A stretch of DNA of 64,000 nt from contig JAAXHJ010000048.1 of assembly GCA_012270965.1 (NCBI GenBank), positions 1 through 64,000 on the forward strand, written 5' to 3'. Both the position numbers and the translations under genes were made by a program. The number at the start of each line of letters is the position of its first letter. Position 1 is the first letter of the stretch. The notes below the pieces were generated by a model. That model worked only from the letters and a program-made list of their open reading frames with translations, did no database searches and was not told the origin of the DNA. Shown one piece after another: positions 44,329 to 52,581 of this stretch. This stretch comes from Candidatus Palauibacter poriticola (GTDB lineage: Bacteria; Gemmatimonadota; Gemmatimonadetes; Palauibacterales; Palauibacteraceae).

Positions 44329-45977
44329 CCCGACGCATACCTCTCCCCTCGCCGGCCTCGGCCGTGGCGGCCTCCGCGCTCGCGGCGGGGGCCCTCCTGT
44401 TCGGCGCCTCCCTCGCGGACGCGGTCGCCCAGGTGTCGTTCGAGCGCCTCGTGAACGCGGAAGACGAGCCGCACAACTGGCTCACGTATTCGGGCAACTA
44501 CGCCTCCCACCGTTTCTCCGCCCTCGACCAGATTCACCGCGGCAACGTCGGGGATCTCAAAGTGCTGTGGGCCTACCAGATGAGCGGCGGGCTCATCGAG
44601 ACGACGCCGATCGTGGTGGACGGCGTAATGTACGTGACGGAACCGCCGAGCAACGTGAGCGCGCTCGACGCCCGCTCCGGACGCCGCCTCTGGCACTGGT
44701 CCGCCGAGGTCCCGGCCTCGACAAAAAACATCGGATTCCCCCGCGTGAACCGCGGCGTCGCGATCCTCGGCGAAACCGTGTTCGTGGGCACGCTCGACGC
44801 CCGCCTCGTGGCGCTCGACGCCCGCTCCGGCGCCGTCCGCTGGGAGGTGGACGTCGCGGACAACGACCTCGGGTTCTCCATCACGCTCGCCCCGCTCGCC
44901 CTCGACGGAAGGGTCATCGTGGGCATGTCCGGCGCGGAGGCGGGGGCGAATGGGTTCATCGACGCGTACGACCCCGCGACCGGGGAACGGCTGTGGCGGA
45001 CCTACACGATTCCGAGCCCGGGCGAGCCGGGCAGCGAGACGTGGGGCGGCGACAGCTGGGAGCACGGCGGCGGTTCCACCTGGCTCACCGGCTCCTACGA
45101 TCCCGAACTCGACCTCCTGTACTGGCCGACCGGCAATCCGGCCCCCGACTGGAACGGGGACGCGCGACCCGGCGACAACCTTTACACGAACTGCATCCTC
45201 GCCCTCGATCCCGACACGGGGGAGATGCGGTGGTGGTTCCAGTACACGCCGCACGACACGCACGACTGGGACGCGACCGAGATCCAGGTGCTCGTCGACG
45301 CGGAGTGGGAGGGAGAGCCGCGCAAGCTGCTCGTAACGGCGAACCGGAACGCCTTCTACTACGTGCTCGACCGCGAGACCGGCGAGTTCCTGCGCGGCGT
45401 GGAGTACTCGAAGCAGACGTGGGCCGAGGGCCTCGACGAGAGCGGCCGGCCGATCGTAATCCCGGGCACCGAACCCACCGAGGAGGGGAACCTCGTGTGG
45501 CCCAGCCTTCAGGGAACCGCGAACTGGTTCAGCCCCTCCTACAGCCCGGACACGGGGCTCTTCTACCAGGCGACCCGAATCATGGGCGCCATCTACTACA
45601 AGACCGAGGTCGAATACGAGCCCGGCCAGCCGTTTCTCGGCGGCGGCGAGCAGGCGCTGTCCGGCGACGAGGCGAGCGGCGCCGTGAAGGCGCTCGACGT
45701 GCTCACTGGCAAACTACGGTGGGAGTTTCCGCTGCTCTCCCCTCCGTGGGCCGGCGTGATGGCCACGCGAGGCGGCCTCGTCTTCGGCGGAAGCAACGAG
45801 GGCAACATCTTCGCCCTCGACGCCGAGACGGGAGAGCCGTTGTGGGACTTCCAAGCCGGTGGCGGCGTCCGCACCAATCCCATGTCGTTCGAGGTGGACG
45901 GCGAACAGCGCGTGGCCACCGCCGCGGGCGGAGTCCTGTGGGTGTTCGGGTTACCCCGGATGCACGCCGGGTCGTAA
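44325..45977 (+). CDS. PQQ-dependent dehydrogenase
   Basis: NWLTYSGNYASHRFSALDQIHRGNVGDLKVLWAYQ...; ATGA overlap with the cytochrome gene. Confidence 0.94.
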   Translation: MTRRIPLPSPASAVAASALAAGALLFGASLADAVAQVSFERLVNAEDEPHNWLTYSGNYASHRFSALDQIHRGNVGDLKVLWAYQMSGGLIETTPIVVDGVMYVTEPPSNVSALDARSGRRLWHWSAEVPASTKNIGFPRVNRGVAILGETVFVGTLDARLVALDARSGAVRWEVDVADNDLGFSITLAPLALDGRVIVGMSGAEAGANGFIDAYDPATGERLWRTYTIPSPGEPGSETWGGDSWEHGGGSTWLTGSYDPELDLLYWPTGNPAPDWNGDARPGDNLYTNCILALDPDTGEMRWWFQYTPHDTHDWDATEIQVLVDAEWEGEPRKLLVTANRNAFYYVLDRETGEFLRGVEYSKQTWAEGLDESGRPIVIPGTEPTEEGNLVWPSLQGTANWFSPSYSPDTGLFYQATRIMGAIYYKTEVEYEPGQPFLGGGEQALSGDEASGAVKALDVLTGKLRWEFPLLSPPWAGVMATRGGLVFGGSNEGNIFALDAETGEPLWDFQAGGGVRTNPMSFEVDGEQRVATAAGGVLWVFGLPRMHAGS

Positions 45978-45992
45978 GCCGAGCAGCGCGAC

Positions 45993-46833
45993 GTGAACCC
46001 ATCCGCGTCCACGGATGCCCCGGACACTGCCATTGCGGATATCTATCGGCAGATCACCGACCAAGTGATTGAGGCCTTGGAGGCGGGCACCCCCCCCTGG
46101 GTGAGGCCCTGGAGCACGCCCGGGCCCGCTCGGCGTCACCTCGGCACTGCCTATAGCGGCATCAATCAGCTCGTGCTGTGGCTTAGGGCGACTGGGGTAC
46201 GGGAGCTGCTATTGGCTGACCAAGAGGCAGGCCGCGACGTACGGCGCGCACGTGCGCGACGGCGAGGAGGGGGTGGAGATCCTCCGCCCCGTCATGGATG
46301 GTGTCGATGCGGTTCACTGGCAGCCCTACGTGGTTTTTAATGCGGAACAACTTGACGGCCTCCCCCGACGCTTCCTAGCCGCAGATGTCCGAGATGATCA
46401 ACCGTCGCCCCACGACAGGGTTCCGGCCGCGGAAGAGCTACTGCTGGCGTCTGGGATAGCGGAGGTGTTCCACGGTGGCGACAGGGCATGCTACAGGCCG
46501 CTTGACGATTCTATCGACATGCCGCGCTTCGAGTATTTTCACGACGCGCGGAGCTACTACGGAACACTCGCGCACGAACTCGTTCACTGGACCGGGCACG
46601 AGACCCGACTAGGGCGCCTGCGGAGCGGACGGTTCGGCGACGAGAGCTATGCGATGGAGGAACTCGTGGCCGAGGTCGGATCCGCCTTCGTAATGGCGCG
46701 CCTCGGCCTTCCCGGAAACATGCGCGAGGATCACGCATCCTACATCGCGTCGTGGTTGCGGAGGCTACGAGAGGACAAGGAGGCGATATTCCGGGCGGCG
46801 GCCGCCGCCCGGAAGGCCGCCGACTATATCGTC
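45993..46833 (+). pseudogene. ArdC-like antirestriction protein, frameshifted
   Basis: IADIYRQITDQVIEALEAGTPPWVRPW...YSGINQLVLWLRATG | YGSCYWLTKRQAATYGAHVRDGEEGVEILRP...YGTLAHELVHWTGHETRL...YAMEELVAEVGSAFV; frames switch in the GGGG at ~46195-46198. Confidence 0.82.
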
Positions 46834-47790
46834 GTCGCCGCGGCTGGCGACCGGGTCCGCAGACTCGCGGCCCGCCGGTTGGACGACCGGAACTACGTTG
46901 TCGTTTACTTGAGCCGCGTAAGGGTCGGGAAGCACGACCTCGCGCTGGCCGTGGGGCTGGAAGAGGGAGGACGCAGGAGGCTGCTGGGCGCGCGATCGGC
47001 TGGCGGGAAGCTGCCGGATCGGGAAATTGCGGAGCCCGCCCTGTTGAAGGAGTTGACGGACCGCGGGCTGCGGACCAGCGAACCGCGGCTCTTCGTAATC
47101 GGATCGGGCCTGTGGCGGCAGGCCGTGCGGGATACTTTCGGACGCTCATGCCTCCTCCAACAGTGCCGCTCCGAGTTCGTCGACCGGATCCTGGCAATGT
47201 TGCCCAACCGCCTGGTGTCGCTGGAGCCCACGTCCTGGTCGCGCCGGTTGCCCGGCTCCGCGTGGAACCCGGCGACAATAGACCATGGTTTGAACCATGG
47301 TGCGGAATGGAGGTCTTTCTCGCCTTGGGGGGGATCGGCGGCGATGTCCCGAGGCGAGGTCGTCGCCTTTGAAGAGTTTTTGGGGCCGCGGCACCACGCG
47401 AGTCGGTTGGCGTGCCGTTCGGCACAGGATTCGGCAGGCGTTCGAGGGAGGGCGGGGACCCGAGGCGCTGTTGGAGCTGGCGGGTTGGTTGGAGCTGATG
47501 CGGCACCGCGAAGCCGCAGGCATCATGCGAAAGAGGCTGAAGGGGCTGTTCGTCGTCGACAAGCTGCAGGTCGACCCGGCGTTGCGGAGGAACATCCTTA
47601 CGACGAACGTGATCCTGCGGGCAGGCCGCGGCCTGCCCGGACAGATCTGCTCCCCCGGTAGGTGGCGGCAGAGTGCGATGGCCTTGCGGTGGGCGGTGGC
47701 CTCTTTCCTCGAGACCGAGAAGAGATCCAGAAGGGTGACCGGGTTTCGGGATCTGCGGACGCTGAGGGATCAGCTTGCGTGCGGTGACTT
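46833..47790 (+). pseudogene. IS256-family transposase remnant
   Basis: HDLALAVGLEEGGRRRLLGARS...LLKELTDRGLRTSEPRLFVIGSGLWRQAVRDTFGRSCLLQQCRSEFVDRILAMLP; then in another frame RWRQSAMALRWAVASFLETEKRSRRVTGFRDLRTL. Confidence 0.85.
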
Positions 47791-47867
47791 CCTGGACCTC
47801 CCCCGTCGTAGCCGCTTGTGGATGGCGGACGGCGGGTACTCTCTACACGCTTCAAAGGAGTTCGGCG

Positions 47868-49667
47868 GTGAATGATCGAGGAACGGGCCATGCCCGTGAC
47901 AAAGATGCGGCGAGTACATCCCGCAGGCGTGTGGCCGTACCGAGCCTCCGCCGCCGTGGGGCATGGGCAGCGGTGATTCCAGGGGCGACCGCCCTGCTCG
48001 CGGTGGCGGCCGCGGACGCTCAGATCCCCACCGCGCGGGCTCAGTCGCCGCACCCCTCTCCACCGAGCCTCGAGGAGATCGACGCGTGGGTCGAGGACGC
48101 CATGGCGCGCTGGGAAGTACCGGGGCTGGGCGTGGCCATCGTGTACGGTGGCGAGAGCTACCTGTCCACCGGCTACGGCGTGCGCGAACTCGGGCAGCCG
48201 GAACGCGTGGACGGCGGGACGCTGTTCAGCATCGGCTCCTGCTCGAAGGCGTTCGGGGCCGCGACGCTGGCTTCCCTCGTCGAGGAGGGGAAGCTGCGCT
48301 GGGACGACCGCATCACCGACCACATCCCGTGGTTCCGTCTCCACGACCCATGGACGACGCGCGAGATCCGCGTGCGGGATATCGTCACCCACCGAGTGGG
48401 GACCGGGAGCAACCAGCCGCTGCGTCCGCTCGTCACGGACCGGCGCGACTATCTCATGCGCCTCCCCCATACCGAACCGGACCACGCCTTCCGCGACCGG
48501 TACGGCTACACGAACGACATGTTCGTTCTCACGGGCCACCTCGTGGAGACCGTCTCCGGAACGGACTGGGACTCCTACGCGAGAGAGAGGCTCTGGACCC
48601 CGCTGGGCATGACGACGACGACGGCCCGCATGGGGCCCGCCAACGCAAGCCCGAACCACGCCGAGCCGCATGCGATCATCCAACGGAGGTTCATCGGGAA
48701 CGCGGCCACCACGGGGATGCCGCTGGAGCCCGTGCCGTGGCAGTACGCCGAGAACGTCACCGTGCCCTCGGGCGGCGTCATCACGTCGGCGGACGAGATC
48801 ACCGAGTGGATGCGGTTCCACGTCGGCACCCATCCGAATCCACCGCTTTCCCGCTCGTCCGTCGAACTCATGCACCGGCCGCATACCGTGATAGCGAACC
48901 CGAGTAGCTGGATGCCGTTCGAGGGGTCGGGCGCGTACGCGATGGGCTGGTCGACGGGGAGGTTCGGGGACGTGACGGCGGTGGGGCACGGAGGGAACGC
49001 GCTTGGGTTCAACTGCTCGATCGCGCTGGTGCCGGAAGAGGGATTCGGCGTGTGGGCGACGACGAACCGGAACTCGGAGCTGCCGTGGGTGCTCACGAAG
49101 TGGGCGCTGGCGCGTTTCGTGGGCACGGAGGAACTGCGGAGCCGCGATTGGCATGCGGAATTCGAGCGGAGCGTCGCCGAGGGAAACCGGCGGACCTTCG
49201 AGGCGGATGAGGCGCGCCGGGCGGCCCGGCTCGACCAGGGCCCCTCGGTGCCGCTGGAGGCCTACGCCGGAACCTACCACAACGGCTACGCCGGAGAGCT
49301 GCGCATTCGCCTCACGGATGAGTCGGTCCCGCCTCTCATGCCCGCCGAGGGCCGGTTGGGCCGCTGGGACGGGACTCCGGGGGTGCACGAACGTCCGGCC
49401 GCGAGCGCATCGGCGGGCACCGAAGGCAACGGGGCGGGCACGGGGCCGGCGAACGGCACCGGCGAGGCGGCGGGCGAAGTGCGGCTCGTGGCCGAGTTCG
49501 ATGGCCGGGAACGACCGGTGCGGATGCCGCTCGAGCACTGGCACGTCGACCGCTTCGACATGTGGTTCGGCGACGTAAGGATCGGCGTCTCCTTCGTGCT
49601 GGACGCCACCGCCCGCGTGACGGGCGTCGAGATGGACTACTACGGCCGCTTCGACCGCGTGCGCTGA
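47868..49667 (+). CDS. Secreted serine hydrolase (class C beta-lactamase family)
   Basis: LFSIGSCSKAFGAATLASLVEEGKLRWDD (SxxK), YTNDMFVLTG, GHGGNALGFNC. GTG start preceded by AAAGGAG. Confidence 0.93.
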   Translation: MNDRGTGHARDKDAASTSRRRVAVPSLRRRGAWAAVIPGATALLAVAAADAQIPTARAQSPHPSPPSLEEIDAWVEDAMARWEVPGLGVAIVYGGESYLSTGYGVRELGQPERVDGGTLFSIGSCSKAFGAATLASLVEEGKLRWDDRITDHIPWFRLHDPWTTREIRVRDIVTHRVGTGSNQPLRPLVTDRRDYLMRLPHTEPDHAFRDRYGYTNDMFVLTGHLVETVSGTDWDSYARERLWTPLGMTTTTARMGPANASPNHAEPHAIIQRRFIGNAATTGMPLEPVPWQYAENVTVPSGGVITSADEITEWMRFHVGTHPNPPLSRSSVELMHRPHTVIANPSSWMPFEGSGAYAMGWSTGRFGDVTAVGHGGNALGFNCSIALVPEEGFGVWATTNRNSELPWVLTKWALARFVGTEELRSRDWHAEFERSVAEGNRRTFEADEARRAARLDQGPSVPLEAYAGTYHNGYAGELRIRLTDESVPPLMPAEGRLGRWDGTPGVHERPAASASAGTEGNGAGTGPANGTGEAAGEVRLVAEFDGRERPVRMPLEHWHVDRFDMWFGDVRIGVSFVLDATARVTGVEMDYYGRFDRVR

Positions 49668-49675
49668 CTAACGGG

Positions 49676-49882
49676 TCAGCGGGCGTACATCCGGTTCGCG
49701 TAGCTGTACGCCGTGACCGCCGACACGATATGGCAGATCCAGCCCAGCGCGCCGCCGGTTCCGAGCCACAGGCCGGGGGTCACGAGCAGCCAGAAGAGTC
49801 CGCGCAGGAACTTGCCGTTGTACCACTGGCCGACGCCCGGTATGAGCAGGCTCAGCACGGCGGCCATCAAAGGGTTCTTCAC
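49676..49882 (-). CDS. Small TM2-like membrane protein
   Basis: MKNPLMAAVLSLLIPGVGQWYNGKFLRGLFWLLVTPGLWLGTGGALGWICHIVSAVTAYSYANRMYAR. Confidence 0.8.
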   Translation of the reverse strand: MKNPLMAAVLSLLIPGVGQWYNGKFLRGLFWLLVTPGLWLGTGGALGWICHIVSAVTAYSYANRMYAR

Positions 49883-49990
49883 GTGAGTCCTCCCCAGCGA
49901 AGCGTCCGAGTCTCCAAGCTGGCGGGGTAAACGCCCGCACGGTGACGTTCTACGCGGGGTCGGCGACGGGGGTTTCCGGACTCACGGCCC

Positions 49991-52009
49991 TCACCCCGCG
50001 GCGCAGCCGCCCAGGTGCCGGGTGAAGAACTCCTCCAGCCGCGAATACATGTCGACGCGATTGTCCGGGTTCCGGAAACCGTGCGCCTCGTCCGGGTACG
50101 TCTTCACCTCGACGCTCTTGCCGAGCCGCTCGAATTCGGCCACCGCGTTCTCGAAGTTCTGGATCGGCACGCGGCGGTCGAGTTCCCCGTGCATGAGGAG
50201 AACGGGAGCCGTGATGTCGGCGATGCGCGACACGACGTTGCTCTTGGCGTACGTGTCGGGGCGTTCGTCGGGTGTTCCGCCGTGGCCGGTGACGGAGAAG
50301 ATCTTCCCCAGCCGGTCCGTGTACTCGAGCGTGTTCAGCTTCGAGTAGGCGCCGCGCATGGGGACGGCCGCGTCGAACTTGTCCGGGGTCAGGCTGATCG
50401 CCGACAGCGACATGCTCCCGCCGTAGCTGCCGCCGTAGATCCCCACCCGCCCGTTCACGTAGGGGAGCGTGCGGAGGAAATCGGCCGCCGCGCCCGCATC
50501 CCTCGCCTGGTCCCAGAGCCAGTCCTCGACGGAGAGATCCTGGAACTCGCGCCCGAAACCGGATCCCCCGCGATAGTTGATCGCGAGCACTACGAACCCT
50601 TTCGAGGCGAGGTATTGTTCCGTGAGGTTCAGGCCCTGCTGGTAGGAGTTCGTCCCGCCTCCGTGAACTTGGACGAGCGCCGGGCAGGCGGCCCCCTCCT
50701 CCCATTGCGGCGGGCGGTACAGGAAGCCCTGGATCCGGAGTCCATCGAAGCTGGGGAAGGCGATCTCCCGGGGTGCCACGGCCGACCGCCAGGACGGTGA
50801 GAACGAGGTGAGACGCTCCGCGACGCCGCCCATGAGGTCGAGGGCGTACGCTTCCCCTCCCCGCGTCGGCGACGAGTGGACGAAGGCGAGGGACCGGGCG
50901 CCCGCCGTGTGGCTGACGCCGGAGATCGTCCCCTCCATGTGCGTGACTCGGGTGGCCACGCCGCCGGCGGCGGGCACCGTCCAGACGTTCATCGTGCCGC
51001 GTTCGAGGTAGGGGAAGTAGACGAACGCGCCGTCCTCCGACCAGGATGGGGCATGCCGCATCGCCGCATCGGTCGCGTAGACCTGCATGTCCACGATGCG
51101 CTCCGCCGCCCCGGCTCCCGATTCCGGATGCTCAACACCCGCCGCGGGATGCTCAACACCCGCCGCCTGATCCTCGGTACCGGCCTCCGGATCCTCGGCT
51201 CCCGCCTCCAGGTCCTCGATCACGTAGATGTAGGAGAGGTCCTCGTACCAGTATTCGTCCTTCGCGGTGCCGAAAACGGCGATCCGATCGCCCTCCGGCG
51301 ACCACACGGGGGTGGACATCGCCATCAGCGTGCGGGTGAGCTGCCGGTGGTCTCCGGTCTCGACATCGACGAGCCAGAGGTCGTCGTGCCAGTAATCGGA
51401 CGCGTTCGACACATAAAGAATCTCGCGGCCATTCGGCCGCCAGGCGGGCGCGAAGCGTGGATCGTCGACCGACATGGCGGCCTCGGTCAGCTGCCGCGGC
51501 GGGGCCGAGCCATCGGCCGGCACGAGCCAGATGTCCTGGTGGCCGCTCGCCGTCGAGTAGAACGCGATCGTCTCCCCATCCGGCGAAAAGGCCGGTGCCC
51601 GGACACCCTCCATGCGGTCCATCAGGGGACGCGCCTCGACATCGCCGACGTTCGCGACGCGCACCTGGCCGCCGGCCGCGAAGGTGATCCGGTCGCCGCC
51701 GGGTGCCCAAGCCGGACCCGAGCCCCGAAGCCAGAAGCGCGGCGCCCCGAAGCCGCCGTTCTCGCGGCGAGCCGCCAGATACAGCCCCGAACCGTCCGGC
51801 CCCGAGCCGGAAACCGCGAGGTGCCGTCCATCGGGCGAGATCGAGACGCCGCGCACGCCCGCGTTGTTGCGGTGGATGTTGGCAAGCGTAAGGTCGAGTT
51901 CCGCCGGCGCGCCCCCGGGCGCCGCATCTCCCGGCGCCCCGCACGCCGCCCAGACCAAGACCAGAGTGACGACCCAAAAAGCACCAAGAAGCCGATTCGC
52001 GTCCGTCAC
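49991..52009 (-). CDS. Secreted S9 family peptidase
   Basis: PD40 repeats; LVQVHGGGTNSYQQG...AINYRGGSGFGREFQDL; IYGGSYGGSMSL; LMHGELDRRVPIQN. GTG start at 52009. Confidence 0.94.
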   Translation of the reverse strand: MTDANRLLGAFWVVTLVLVWAACGAPGDAAPGGAPAELDLTLANIHRNNAGVRGVSISPDGRHLAVSGSGPDGSGLYLAARRENGGFGAPRFWLRGSGPAWAPGGDRITFAAGGQVRVANVGDVEARPLMDRMEGVRAPAFSPDGETIAFYSTASGHQDIWLVPADGSAPPRQLTEAAMSVDDPRFAPAWRPNGREILYVSNASDYWHDDLWLVDVETGDHRQLTRTLMAMSTPVWSPEGDRIAVFGTAKDEYWYEDLSYIYVIEDLEAGAEDPEAGTEDQAAGVEHPAAGVEHPESGAGAAERIVDMQVYATDAAMRHAPSWSEDGAFVYFPYLERGTMNVWTVPAAGGVATRVTHMEGTISGVSHTAGARSLAFVHSSPTRGGEAYALDLMGGVAERLTSFSPSWRSAVAPREIAFPSFDGLRIQGFLYRPPQWEEGAACPALVQVHGGGTNSYQQGLNLTEQYLASKGFVVLAINYRGGSGFGREFQDLSVEDWLWDQARDAGAAADFLRTLPYVNGRVGIYGGSYGGSMSLSAISLTPDKFDAAVPMRGAYSKLNTLEYTDRLGKIFSVTGHGGTPDERPDTYAKSNVVSRIADITAPVLLMHGELDRRVPIQNFENAVAEFERLGKSVEVKTYPDEAHGFRNPDNRVDMYSRLEEFFTRHLGGCAAG
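51110..51214. repeat. 21-bp (heptapeptide) tandem repeat within S9 peptidase
   Basis: Protein DLEAGAE/DPEAGTE/DQAAGVE/HPAAGVE/HPESGAG. Confidence 0.92.
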
Positions 52010-52020
52010 ACCGCCCCCTT

Positions 52021-52581
52021 CTAATCGAATTCGAGTGCGACGCCCAGATCGATGCCGAGCGCCACGGCATGGTCGGTGCTCGACGGCGTGTCGGCCGACA
52101 TGCGCCGCCACGACAGGCCCGGCCCGATACGCAGGCGGCCGACGCGAAGCCGGAGTCCGGCGGCCGCCTCCAGACCGGCACCCGCCCGCGGGGACTCCCC
52201 TTCCGTCCCGACGCGCATCGTGCCGTAGAGGACGCCGACGCGCCCCCACAGCCAGCGTCGCGACAGCTCCGCGCCCAAGGCGGCGTGGTTGCCGGTGACG
52301 GTCGGCTCGCTCCCGCGGCAGAATCCCTCCCGGCAGCCGAAGGCGGTCCGGACATACGCCGCGGAGATGGCGATGTGCGGGCGCAGCCGCCGCGCAATCC
52401 GGATTTCGTACGACAGGTCGGGAGCCCATTCGAGGCCCGCCGCGGTGGATGTGTGATTCCCCACCGCAAGACCGCTCCGCACCTCCACGGAGGTCTGGGC
52501 CGCGGCGGCGCGCCCCGCGACCGGCAGGCCGGCGGCCACCAAGGCGAGGGCAAGGCTGGCGCGGCACCACCGGCCCGTCAT
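52021..52581 (-). CDS. Outer-membrane beta-barrel-like secreted protein
   Basis: Signal peptide MTGRWCRASLALALVAAGLPVAG; alternating beta pattern; ends VALEFD. Confidence 0.7.
   Translation of the reverse strand: MTGRWCRASLALALVAAGLPVAGRAAAAQTSVEVRSGLAVGNHTSTAAGLEWAPDLSYEIRIARRLRPHIAISAAYVRTAFGCREGFCRGSEPTVTGNHAALGAELSRRWLWGRVGVLYGTMRVGTEGESPRAGAGLEAAAGLRLRVGRLRIGPGLSWRRMSADTPSSTDHAVALGIDLGVALEFD

Noticed and set aside
46511-47506. 331-aa minus-strand ORF
   Set aside because: Antisense to the ArdC/IS256 remnants; Arg/Pro/Ser-rich without motifs.
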